From Bugulina stolonifera (taxonomy: Eukaryota > Bryozoa > Gymnolaemata > Cheilostomatida > Bugulidae): a DNA stretch of 64,000 bases. Shown here piece after piece: positions 53,167 through 64,000 of the stretch. The notes beneath the pieces are model-generated. The model was given only the letters and a program-made list of their open reading frames with translations, ran no database searches and had not been told where the DNA came from. The position numbers and the translations under genes are program-made. The stretch covers positions 6,464,001 to 6,528,000 of the forward strand of contig OW285196.1 in the NCBI GenBank assembly GCA_935421135.1, in the 5' to 3' direction. Positions within the stretch are counted from its first letter, which is position 1, and each line of letters opens with the position of its first letter.

Positions 53167-53769
53167 TTTGATTACAATTTTGAAATACTCAGAATAACTC
53201 CAAAACAAACAACAACTTAATTTTGATGAAGTTTACATAAAATACATGATGTGTTATAGATAACAAATCTAGACGTTTCCTTAGGTAGTGATAATAATAG
53301 TTTTCTAAGTAAACTGGGTACAGTAGGGAGCGGGCACTGTTTGTAAACAGTACCATACTAGCTATCAAAGAAGAATTGCATATCAAATAATATTTTGTTG
53401 CCCTTACATGCACTTTATAAAGTTAATGGCCAAAACAAATTGTACAACATTTTTTTCTCCATATTAATGTCAGTGGTGGTCACAGATGATAGAGTTATTG
53501 AAAAGTGACCGGTAGTAAATGGCGGGAAAAAAACTTGCAATAAAAATAAACTCAGAAGTGATATTGTAGTGAGGCGAGACATTCTTCTGTACTGACATTA
53601 CTAGCCTCAACCTACATCCAATCTAATACTTTATGCACACTAGTGCCTTGGTAGTTGTCTTACCCAACTCATGCTTGTATTCTTACCATATGCTGTATGA
53701 TTACATTGCATACAAGCCATATGCTTATACTTACTTGTAATCAACTTATATTGTGCATTCGATGTAAGG

Positions 53770-54648
53770 TAGTTGCAACTCACTGGATACTTGATGTAAA
53801 TCTGACCTTTATTAATACATGGTTCCATACCCCTGTCAACTTGGAGTGAAAAAATATAGGGAGTCCCAACTTCCAAGTTCACAGGTGAAATGTGCAAGGC
53901 CCTAACTTGCAGCTGCAAAAAACTATATTTGGAGAGTTGGAACTCTGGGGTATGTGGTATGGGGTGTGTGGTGCGTGGTGCGGGGTGTGGGGTGCGGGAG
54001 AGGGGGGCGGGGGGGGGGGCGGGGTGTGGGATGCGGGGTGTGGGGTTGTGGGGTATGAGGTTCATGGTGCGGGTTGTGTGTGCGGAGTGTGGGGCTTGGG
54101 GTGTGGGGTGTCGTGTCACTCTTTATCATAATACTAATAATTATCTCATAACACACAATACTATAACACAATCAGTAATAAATGTAAATCAGTTTTATTT
54201 AGCAGCTACTAAACTAAATCACAAAAAGGACAGAACTGGTAAAAAAAGTTGCTTAAATATATTAGAGTTATGTACACATGCACAATATATTGGCTATGTA
54301 GTAGCTGACAACTCCATAAATGTATGAAAATACCAGATAGAGTAAAATGAGACTGAACAAGGGTGTTTATTTAATGGTATTGGATTATATTGTTGATTAA
54401 TACTTAGGCAATATTGTAGTGATAAGATATGTATAATGTCAAGTCAGACTTTTTAAACTGCAAATACGTACAATCTACAAAAGAATGAAAACATACCTGT
54501 CTGATGCCCTGAAAGAGGGAGGATATAGGGAGCTGGTGGGAGTAGGAGTTTGGAATAGGGAGGGTCACGTCCAAATCAGGATAGTTGACAGGTATGCATG
54601 GTTTTATAGGGCCGAGTTCCCTCTAAATAGTTGCAATCATCTCATTCA
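53770..54648 (+). repeat. Segment duplicated at 60725-61440
   Basis: Starts near GCAACTCACTGGATACTT and ends near ATCTCATTCAT; the copy before D3 starts TGTAACTCACTGGATACTT. No coding frame shared. It includes the G-rich tract at 53945-54112. Confidence 0.75.
53945..54112 (+). repeat. G-rich tract with G-quadruplex potential
   Basis: A run of GGGGTGTG/GCGGGG motifs including a stretch of consecutive G near 54010. Only a short remnant (GGGGGGTATGGGG) remains in the 60.9-kb copy, so it expanded locally. Confidence 0.8.
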
Positions 54649-54977
54649 TGTCAGTCTCTACATTAATGTATATGCGCTTTGCGTACATGACTGACCTTAA
54701 GAGGTCGGCCCTCGTACCTTTTCCACCATATTGTTGTGCGATGCCTCATGCTGATCCTGTGTCCTACCTTACTGGAACTTTAATCGGAAGCGATATAGTA
54801 TATAAAGCGCTCTCTAAGCAATAACTCAGACCTTATGGGTTGTACAGGCAACTCATTCCAATAACCTACCATACAATCACTGCTCAGTCTTTTATGTAAT
54901 TAGCAGCAGGTCAGGCCGACCACTCCTAGACCCTTCTCGCACCCGCACTATCATCGGTGCTCATCTGTTGCATTACA
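54649..54977 (-). mobile_element. LTR fragment, minus strand
   Basis: Ends ...TTGCATTACA followed by ATAT, the reverse of the TGTAATG start of the other LTRs; it includes TTACTGGAACTTTAATCGG, matching the GGAAGTTCCAGTAA block of the 60.3-kb LTR. It lies in sequence absent from the D3 copy. Confidence 0.55.
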
Positions 54978-55299
54978 ATATATAACAACCTGTATTTTGT
55001 GCGATTGACATATTTACTATGAACAATAAACAATGCTGATAACTAGTGAGAGGGTCCCTTTGCATGCTCTAACACTGTATGCATGTACACCTATACACAT
55101 CTTGTGATCACTTGTCACGGTAGGTTAAACAGGATTCAAAATTTCCTAGAAATGTACTAATAACTATTCACCAGGAACTACCATGTTGGTACTATTGAGA
55201 CAGAAGGATCTAAACATAAAATTTAAATGTTCAACTAACTGTGCCAGAAGGAAGCAAACTGTTATCCTGGTTATTTAAAGCTCCAATATGCAACTACAT

Positions 55300-55557
55300 T
55301 GATATTTGTAGCCATACACTATAGTAAGCATTGCTAATTATTGGACTTTTGCCATCTTGAATAATTAATATTAATGTGTGAAAATCTATTCGTTTTTAAT
55401 TGGTGTGTTAGATTCACCAAGCCATAACCACGAGTCATTCTGACCTCAGCGTGACGTTAGGATAATAAATTATTCACATTTTGACATGAGTTACCATGAA
55501 GATATAACATGATTAATTGCATCAAGATTGGTATAAAGGGCTGGTAAAATCTCAGTT
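55300..55557 (+). promoter_or_regulatory. Gene D2 promoter with TATA box
   Basis: TATAAAG at 55532-55538 and the same conserved upstream block as D1. Confidence 0.72.
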
Positions 55558-57600
55558 CATCACCAATCAGTTTCTGGTATTCTCTTGGAACATACAGCTG
55601 CTGGATCAGCCACTTTATAAGGTGAGGATATACAATTCTTTACAATATACATGTAACTTAGCGTATACCGGTGTTATTCTGATATTATTTAGGTTTTACA
55701 GTGGCCAAGAGTGCATTAATTCGTTTAATCATCTGTCATTTTTACATCCACATGTACATCAAAAGTGCACTAGAATGCATAATTTGCATTGTGGTCTTAG
55801 GCCGTTCCAATCTTCTGCGAAACAGACACATGCAATGTACATGTTGTATAAATATTATGTTGCATGCCACTACGATAACTAACATTAACTAACATTCAGC
55901 AAGAAGTTGGTTGACTGATAGAGCTATATCAGAGTTATGATCTGCTATTAACTGTGTAAAGCCCATAATGCCTTGATATATACTTGTTCATGAATGGCAT
56001 CGTGACGTAATGCTGTTATTGTGTTGTTTCTGCTCCTCTCTAGGATGTCTCACACCAGTGTAACGATATGCGCCTTGATGGCAGTGCTAGCAGCAGTGTC
56101 TGCAGATTACCACTCTGTGCCGAGTCCATATCAGAAAACACCAGTAACCTATAGACCACACCCAACTTACAAACCAGAGCCCACCTACAGACCACACCCA
56201 ACTTACAAACCAGAGCCCACCTACAGACCACACCCAATTTACAAGCCGGAGCCCACCTATAGACCACACCCAACTTACAAGCCACACCCAGCATACAAGC
56301 CACACCCAACATACAAGCCACACCCAACATACAAGCCACACCCAACATACAAGCCACACCCAACATACAAGCCACACCCAACTTACAAGCCACACCCAAC
56401 CTACAAGCCACACCCAACTTACAAGCCACACCCAACCTACAAGCCACACCCAACTTACAAGCCACACCCAACATACAAACCTCACCCTTACCCTGGACAC
56501 ACTGTCAGTAAGTATCTCACCTTCCGTCTTTTGTTGTACATGTACTTAAGGATGTTTTCTTGCTTGTTTTGAGTCAAAAATAAAATTATATTTCTGACAG
56601 TGCTTCATGATCTACACAGCTTATTTTTTAGTTTCAAATGTTTTTCATGTTCTACAATTGGCTACTTTTTCAAGAAACACATCACACTTTGTGTCTATCC
56701 GTGTGTAAGGACGATAGAACAATCTCACAGTCATGCACTATCAATCTCCTGCGCCTATTATAGCCTACATTTTATTAAATTTTAGTCGATGAATGCACCT
56801 GTTTTGAGAAGGGTAACTTCTACTCCCCAATCTCTGCTGATTACTGTGGCAGCTTCATTCAGTCCACAGCTAAGCTGCCTCCTAAGGTACACAAGTGCCC
56901 ATATGGTCTGCAGTTTGACGTAAAGACTTGTGTCTGCAACTATCCCAAGGACACCGTCTGCCCCAACTACTGCCCCAAGTACTAAGCAGCACACAGACTT
57001 ATCAGGTAAATAGTGTTTCTTATTTTCTGTTGGAAGAAGACACTAATACTGCCCGTATCTGAGAAAACAATGTATCACCAAAACTTTTGATTTTGACTTT
57101 TTTGTATTTTTGAGATGTTCATAACATACAGTTTCATGTCTAAAAAATTTAAATTTAAATTCACATCCCAAAGTAGGGACCAAGGCTAATAGTTTGAACT
57201 AACCAAGCTTTTGGATTATCTTAGGCAGAATTATGTAAGTTCCACTGTACTAAAGAGTGTGACTCAGCATGGTTTTGCTTTCCCTGTCAACTTGAAGCAC
57301 ACATATACACATACAATGCCTTTCCCTCTTGGTATATGCATATAGAAATTATGCTTTTCTGTTAATTGTAGAAACATCTCATGAAGGATCGTTGCTGAAG
57401 ATCAAGCTGCAAAGTTGATTCTTGGTTTCTGCATCTCAGAAGCTGTTATAAAAAATGATATTATAGACTTTTATTTTAAAACTTTCACATATTTTGCATG
57501 TACAGTACATTGTAGTTAAATTAGGTGGATTAGTTTGATTGTCAATTTTCAACAACATTAACTGATTTTAATAAATCTGTAATAAACGGAGACTATCGAT
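55558..57600 (+). CDS. Gene D2: secreted Tyr/Pro/His-repeat protein with CBM14-like domain (220 aa)
   Basis: Exons: non-coding about 55558-55621, 56044-56507 (ATG 56045), 56786-57005 (TAA 56983-56985) and a 3' UTR exon from 57372. Same plan as D1 with about 19 hexapeptides; the second half is a uniform run of YKPHPT, so it is richer in His and poorer in Glu than D1. The Cys-rich domain equals that of D1. The length difference from D1 (66 residues) is exactly 11 repeats. Confidence 0.85.
56045..56507 (+). CDS. Gene D2 coding exon 1: signal peptide and repeats
   Basis: Acceptor CTCTCTAG, donor A|GTAAGT, phase 1. Differences from D1 in the signal-peptide part are silent. Confidence 0.88.
56786..56985 (+). 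CDS. Gene D2 coding exon 2: CBM14-like Cys-rich domain
   Basis: Acceptor AATTTTAG, phase 1; TAA stop. Apparently identical to 52104-52303 although the introns differ. Confidence 0.85.
57570..57586 (+). terminator. Gene D2 poly(A) signals
   Basis: AATAAA at 57570 and 57581, the same pair as in D1. Confidence 0.7.
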
Positions 57601-58867
57601 CAGCATACTTTGATAACACAATAGCAGAGAAAAGTTCACAATACAAATATTTAGGATAAGACAGTCAGTTAGCACCTTCAATAATGTTCATGAACTTGAG
57701 TGAATTTATTCACTGTGTGATGGGACTGAAACCTGAGTCTATTTATGCTTTTCAATACCATCAATAACAAACCATCACATAAATTACGAGAGAATATAAT
57801 CTCTATAACTGCTATGTTGGGAGTTGTGGGAGGATGATCCAAGAGGGGGACAATCAGAGACTTACCTTTTAAAATATGACTTACTTATACTAACTTCTCA
57901 CTTACCTTAATTAGCATCTACTTCTGCTTTGTATAAATTGATAATTCCAATTAGGAATGTCAATGTCCAATGAATATTACAGAATGCGGGGTTCGTCAGG
58001 AGATCCGAACAGTCAAGGATATACGGAGATACTATAGAAAGATATGGGAATAAATCCAAGGAAGACGATATTGGTTGACTCCGATGGGGATATCACTGTA
58101 GGTCAGTAGGAATAATTCGGTCCTCCTTGAAGAATGGGCCAGTTTAGGGAAGCTCACCGAGCAGGCAATGCACATAAGCCAATACCCATTTGTTAGAAGT
58201 TACTATAACTAATTTACATGTGTACGCAGGTATTTTCTCAAGCCTTCAATTAAATTACGACGAGTATACCAAGAGTAACACTATGACTATACTAATTCAA
58301 TTACTCAATTACAATTCTTAATATAACAAGGGTACTACTCCACTTTATTATGAATTTATATTCAATAATTTCAACAGTTACTTATTTTACAACGTCAATT
58401 CCAGTATCATCTATCTATCTCAATTTACAAGAATTAATATACACTTTTGTATATCTATATTTGAATTGATTACAATTATCCACTTTACTTAGAACAATCA
58501 CTTAATCCAATTAACACTTCTATTTAATCTCAATACTACTAATGTATATCTATATATATTACATGTATACGTACAGAAATATATCGGTATAATACAACAA
58601 GAAACCTTCTGAAAGAATACGAATCAATCAATATACGAGATACCAAAATAATAAACAGCGACTTGTTACTACTATTACAATCAATTACCAAGTAAGTACA
58701 TAAAAATTATTGCGCTAAAATATTGTCAGGTGTTAAGGAAGCTTCTGTTTCAATTTAGATATAATTTCATTGGCTAGCTAAGAAAGACACTGTGTATTCC
58801 AGAATGTGATAGAAAGTTAGTCTATATATATATATATACATTATATCTGGGTGAGGCTATAATATTG

Positions 58868-59070
58868 TCTTTTCTTGTTCAGAGAGAAGATAACTTCTTG
58901 ATGTGCGCTTCTAATGTCATTTACTTGTTTGAAGAGCAGATAACTTCTTGGTGTACTATTCTAATGTCTTTTACTTGTTTGGAGAGAAGATAACTTCTAG
59001 GTGTACTATTACAATGTCTTTTTCTTGTTTGGAGAGGTGATAACTCCTTGATGCATAATATTGTCTTTTG
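58868..59070 (+). repeat. Tandem repeat of about 57 bp, four copies
   Basis: Each unit has CTTGTTT, GAGAGAAGATAACTTCT and a TGTACTATT/AATGTC tail, with moderate divergence. Confidence 0.75.
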
Positions 59071-59412
59071 CTGTTTCTCACAACTGATTTATCTGAGATA
59101 TATGTATTTGGTAAGCAATCACACTGAAATATACTTTCTATCATTAATATTTATTCTTTTACAAGTCTGTTACAGTGCTAGATATTCCCATATTATTCAT
59201 AAACACAAGTTACAGTGAATTACTGCCCAAGACAGAAAATAATTTTACATGTATTTACATGTAAATGAAGCGTACATGAAATAAATGGTGGTATGGTTCA
59301 ATATTCACATCTACAAACAAAATAATATCTAGGCAGTTTCATTAGGTTATGACACAATGTCATACAATTAGGATTCAAATGAAGAGCATGTGCAAGCATA
59401 AGTAATTTTATC

Positions 59413-59512
59413 GGTTTAGATAGCATATGGTGTCTTCTGTGTGATCTGATTGGTTTAGATATAGCATATGGTGTCTCTTGTGTGATCTGATTGGTTTAGA
59501 TATACATGTAGG
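59413..59512 (+). repeat. Tandem repeat of about 45 bp, two to three copies
   Basis: GGTTTAGATA, GCATATGGTGTCT and TGTGTGATCTGATT recur in order. Confidence 0.75.
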
Positions 59513-60343
59513 ATATGTCATTCCTTCACACAGGAGAATACAGATTACCTTTCTCAACTGTAAAATATACTAGCTGACTAAACTTGAATCAGCAAATAAA
59601 GTTGTATAATATACATGTAGCTAGGCAAGATGGAATTTGAACGAAGCAGCACATCTAAGCTATCTGCATATGCAAGTGCAGTGTACTAGTATATTATTTT
59701 CACTATTTAGTTATTAAAGCTATAGTACATTTCATTGTTATTAGTTAATGTTACATGTACATGTATATACACTTAGGGTATTGGACTTGGTGATTTTTTA
59801 TTGTGCAGCCAGTACATTTCGCATGAAAAAAAAAAGAAAAACGAGAAAATGAGGCAAACAAAGAAAAAAATAAACAAAGCACAACTAGCACTGGGAGCAC
59901 AACTCCAATTAAAACCCTAAAACTTCATTTGACAATAATTTAAACACTGATGAGAAAGCATCTTTACTTTTTGAGTTTTCTCAGAAATCTGAGTCGGGTC
60001 CAGTATAATGAAGCATGTTACTAGTGTTTTAGTGAAGAATCCGTATGGATCGCTGCATGAACATTGTAATATTAAGCAGTATTGATGCATTAGACTACTT
60101 CAGAGTTGTTCACTTATGCTAGTGTTGAATCCTAGCCTATATCTTTAATGTGCTATTGAATGCATGTCACAGCGTTTGTGAAGGCTGCGTGGTGTATGTA
60201 ATTGCAATCTACATGTATCTACATGTAGATACATGTATGAAAAATAAACCTGGTTGAGAAATTCTATGCCTATTTCATAGTGAAGGCCTTAACCTGTATA
60301 ACATACAGGTCAAGGCCTATTATGTGCATTGCATGTATAAGAT

Positions 60344-60724
60344 TGTAATGTTTTAGGGCTTATAACACACGGGTGCCGATGTGAGCACGGGTGTGGGAAG
60401 TGTTTGAGAGTGGTCTATCAAGTTGTACTTCTACCATTACATTAAGAGTGAACAGTTGTGCAGATCTTAATGTTGAATCTGAGGCATAAGCCCGATGTTT
60501 ATACTCATGAGAGAGTGTTGAAAGTGTCTTAAACGAGTATGAGGACGAGTTCGGGCTAATGGTCCAAGGGGACCAAGGCTGGAACTGCCTCCCTGCAAGA
60601 GTAAGACTCTGAAGGGTTGAGCTGAGATATTTGACTTTATTAGAGCCTGATCAACAACAGACCAGCATAAGAAAATGAGCTTGCTTATATACTAAATCGG
60701 TATCCGGCGGAAGTTCCAGTAAAA
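60344..60724 (+). mobile_element. Truncated LTR
   Basis: Starts TGTAATGTTTTAGGG and follows the 23940 solo LTR in sequence order (CGGGTGCC, GCATAAGCCCGATG, TTAAACGAG, TTATATACTAAATC), then stops abruptly at the duplicated segment near 60725. The 3' part is missing. Confidence 0.7.
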
Positions 60725-61699
60725 AGCCGGTTGTAACTCACTGGATACTTCATGTAGATCCTACCGTCATACGTGGTTTCATACTTGTCAACCTGGAGTG
60801 AGAAAATATAGGGAGTCCAACTTCCAAGTGCACAGGTGAAATGTTCAAGACCCCAACTTCCAACTGCAAAAAATATATTTGAAGAGTTCGAACTGTGGGG
60901 GGTATGGGGTATAGGGTATGGCTTCACTAATTATTTCATGACACAATTATGTCGCAATCAGTAATGTTCCTGTAAATCAGTTATATTTATCCTACTATGC
61001 TGGTGCTTTTAGCAACTACTAAACTAAATCACAAAAAGAGACAGAACTAGTGAAAAATTTGCTTAAATATATTAGAGTTATGTACACTTGCACAATACAG
61101 GTTATATAGTAGCTGACAACTCCAAAAATGTATTAAAATACCAGATAGAGTAAAATGAGACTGAACAAGGGTATTAATTTAATGCTATTGGACAATGTTG
61201 TTGCAGTTATAAAATAATGTATAATCTCGTGTCAGATTTTTTAAACTGCAAATACACACAATTTACTATCAAATGAAAAAATACCTATCCGATGTCCGGA
61301 AATGGGGAGGATATAGGGAGCTGGTGGGAGTAGGAGTTTGGAATAGGGAGGGTCAGGTCCAAATCAGGATAGTTGACAGGTATGCATGGGTTTTTTGGGC
61401 CGAAGCCCCTCTAAAAAGTTGCAATCATCTCATTCATTGCTGATAGCTAGTGCGAGGGGTCCCTACCCGTGCCCTACACCGTACATACGCATATCTTTTG
61501 ATCACTTGCCATAATGAGATAAAAACAAGATTTAGCATTTCCTAGAAATGTGCTAATAACTATTTACCAGGAACTACCATGTTGGTACTATTGAGACAGA
61601 AGGATCCAAACATAAAACTCTAAATGTCCAACCACCTGTGCCAGAAGGAAGCAAACTGTTATTCTGGTTATTTAAAGCTCCAAAATGCAACTAAATTGA

Positions 61700-61955
61700 T
61701 ATTTGTATCCATACACTATCATGAGCGTTGCTAATTATTGGACATTTGCCACTTTGAATAATTAATATTAATGCGACTGTGATAATCTACTCGTTTTCAA
61801 TTCGTGTGTTAGATTCACCAAGCCATAACAAGGAGTCATTCTGACCTCAGCATGGCGTTAGTATGATAAATGATCACATTTTGACATGAATTACGATAAA
61901 TATACAATATGATTAATTGCATCAAGATTGGTATAAAAGACTGGTAGAACCTCAG
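61700..61955 (+). promoter_or_regulatory. Gene D3 promoter with TATA box
   Basis: TATAAAAG at 61932-61939 and the same conserved block as D1 and D2. Confidence 0.73.
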
Positions 61956-63670
61956 TCCATCACCAATCAGTTTCTGGTATTCTCTTGAAACATACAGCTG
62001 CTGGATCAGCCACTTTATAAGGTGAGGATATTGTACAATTATTCTTTACAATATAACTTAGCAGATATATCCAGATTGTACATGTATTTAGGTTTTACAG
62101 TGGCCAAGAGTGTTTTAATTCATTAATCATCTGCCATTTTACATCTACATGTATGTGTACATTAATATATACAAAAATCATTGCATTGTGGCATCGGCCA
62201 GTCCAATCTTCTGCGAAATAGACACAAAAGTCATGCAATAAACAACATTGGCAATTAAGAACTTCAGCTCGAAGCTGGATGAATGAGTGAGTTATATCAG
62301 TGTAATGGTCTGCTACTAACTGTGTAAAACCCATAATGCCTTGATCTCTGCTTGTTCATGAATGGCGTCGTGACATCATGCTGTTATTATATTGTTTCTG
62401 CTCCTTTCTAGGATGTCTCACACCAGTGTAACGATATGCGCCTTGATGGCGGTGCTAGCAGCAGTGTCTGCAGATTACCATTCTGTGCCAAGTCCATATC
62501 AGAAGACACCAGTAACCTATAGACCACACCCAACTTACAAACCAGAGCCCACCTACAGACCACACCCAACTTACAAACCACGCCCAATTTACAGACCACA
62601 CCCAACTTACAAACCAGAGCCAACTTACAAGCCACGCCCAACTTACAAACCACACCCAACTTACAAGCCACGCCCAACTTACAAGCCACACCCAACTTAC
62701 AAACCTCACCCTTACCCTGGACACACTGACAGTAAGTACATGTACATTGTACCTTACCTTTCATTTTTGTTATACATGTCTTCAACAGAGATTTTCTCGC
62801 TTTTCTGGTGAAGAATAAAATTATGTTTCTTTCAGTGCTTCATCACACACACAGCTCATTTCAGGTTTACATATTTTTCATACTCTGTGATTGGCTACTT
62901 TTTCAAGAAACACGCGCCCTATTGCGTTCATGTAACTACAAGAACAATCTCACAGTCATGAACTATCAATCACCTGAGTCTATTATAGCCTACTTTTTAT
63001 TACATTTTAGTTGATGAATGCACCTGTTCTGAAAAGGGTCACTTCTACTCCCCAATCTCTGCTGATTACTGTGGCAGCTTCATCCAGTTCACAGCTAAGC
63101 TGCCTCCTAAGGTACACAAGTGCCCATATGGTCTGCAGTTTGATGTAAAGACTTGTGTGTGCAACTATCCCAAGAATACTGTCTGCCCCAACTATTGCCC
63201 CAAGTACTAGACAACACACAGACTTATCAGGTAAATAATGTTTCCTTAACTTCTTTATAATTGCACACTTCTAACCTTGGGAGATAATAGTAATACAAAA
63301 TAATATTAAAGTGTATGGCTCAGTATAATTTTGTTTTTTCTGTCAACTTAAAGCATGCATGTACACGTACAATAATTTTTGTCTCTTGATATATGCATCT
63401 TGAAATAATGCTTTCCTGTTAATTGTAGAAACATCTGATGAAGAGCCGCTGTTAGAACATCAAGAAAACAAACGGCTTAGTTTCTGAATCGCAGATGCTG
63501 TTACAAGAAATAATATTATAGTTTTTTATTTGAATAGTTTCATCATGTTTTAGATATCAACAGAAGTACATCTATGTAATTGAATTACACCTACGTTGTA
63601 TAGGTAGATTGCATGTACAGTAGTTTAATTACCAGTTTACTGATTCTAATAAATATGTGATAAACAGAGA
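61956..63670 (+). CDS. Gene D3: secreted Tyr/Pro/His-repeat protein with CBM14-like domain (172 aa)
   Basis: Exons: non-coding about 61956-62021, 62412-62731 (ATG 62413), 63011-63230 (TAG 63208-63210) and a 3' UTR exon from 63429. Only about 11 hexapeptides, with Arg variants (YKPRPT, YKPRPI) not seen in D1 or D2, so this copy is more basic. The Cys-rich domain has a few changes (CSEKGHFYS, CGSFIQF) and all eight cysteines. It ends in TAG where the others use TAA. Confidence 0.85.
62413..62731 (+). CDS. Gene D3 coding exon 1: signal peptide and repeats
   Basis: Acceptor CTTTCTAG, donor A|GTAAGT, phase 1. Linker reads PGHTD where D1 and D2 read PGHTV. Confidence 0.88.
63011..63210 (+). CDS. 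Gene D3 coding exon 2: CBM14-like Cys-rich domain
   Basis: Acceptor CATTTTAG, phase 1; opens I-D-E-C-T-C; TAG stop. Confidence 0.85.
63648..63653 (+). terminator. Gene D3 poly(A) signal
   Basis: AATAAA; the second signal of D1 and D2 is altered here to GATAAA. Confidence 0.65.
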
Positions 63671-63883
63671 AGATCAATCGTTATAGCTTGATGACACAAT
63701 AGCAGAGAAAAGTTAACAATAAATATAAATTATTTAGAACAAGACTGAAATTTCACACCTTCAATAACGTTCACTAATTTGGATCAATTTATTCACTCAT
63801 TGATTTGAGATATCAAATATACAGGGCAAACAAGCACAAATGTAGATGTGCTTGATTTCAGAGACCTTATTTGCAGGTGTGTT

Positions 63884-64000
63884 GTGTATTACAATGCTAG
63901 ATGCTATGATGTGTTACATTGCTAGATGCTATGATGTGTTACATTGCTAGATGCTATGATGTGTTACATTGCTAGATGCTATGATGTGTTACATTGCTAG
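63884..64000 (+). repeat. 25-bp tandem repeat after D3, running off the window
   Basis: Same unit as 53017-53166. At least four units are visible. Confidence 0.93.

Larger units (their letters stand above)
57601..60343 (+). other. Intergenic region between D2 and the LTR before D3
   Basis: No gene. Contains two small tandem repeats (58868-59070 and 59413-59512), an A-rich stretch near 59825-59880 and several TACATGTA palindromes. Confidence 0.6.

Noticed and set aside
57813..59110. Possible LTR starting TGTTGGGAG
   Set aside because: No matching CA end or target duplication found.

Overview
This is eukaryotic DNA from an invertebrate animal. Genes are split by GT-AG introns, coding modules are animal extracellular domains (calcium-binding EGF, mucin-like Thr/Pro repeats, an HYR-like module, a chitin-binding-like domain), and the introns hold animal-type transposons. 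The DNA is AT-rich and full of the palindrome TACATGTA. I cannot name the species; a sponge, cnidarian or other marine invertebrate would fit.

Region 1 (1-22.4 kb) is the 3' part of a large plus-strand gene (gene A). It has 18 phase-1 EGF exons, a Thr-rich mucin exon made of 18-bp repeats, an HYR-like exon and a three-exon C-terminal region I do not recognise, ending at a stop at 22375. Its introns carry a complete PIF/Harbinger transposon (1883-6435, TTA target duplication) with an intact five-exon transposase and a convergent MADF-type gene, plus a Harbinger-type MITE with a solo LTR nested inside it, a mariner-like relic, a GC-rich MITE and SINEs.

Region 2 (22.4-47.2 kb) holds two further tandem relatives. 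Gene B (25.3-32.3 kb) repeats the signal peptide and the mucin/HYR-like/C-terminal exons of gene A, but has a different Cys-containing middle with furin-type sites, one in-frame TAG and a small intron that hides a frameshift. Gene C (34.2-47.0 kb) has the same signal peptide followed by three EGF exons and a Ser/Thr linker. Its last intron, opened by a GC donor, holds a 9.5-kb array of about 315 copies of a 30-bp unit. The very long reading frames in that array are artefacts of a stop-poor unit whose length is a multiple of three.

Region 3 (50.4-64 kb) is a tandem array of three genes (D1-D3) for small secreted proteins. Each has a TATA box, a non-coding first exon, a signal peptide, a Tyr/Pro/His hexapeptide repeat (about 30, 19 and 11 units) and a Cys-rich C-terminal domain resembling CBM14/peritrophin-A. 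They look like chitin- or matrix-associated structural or adhesive proteins. All recognised host genes are on the plus strand and encode secreted products, so the window reads as an expanding extracellular-matrix locus shaped by tandem duplication, exon loss and transposon insertion.
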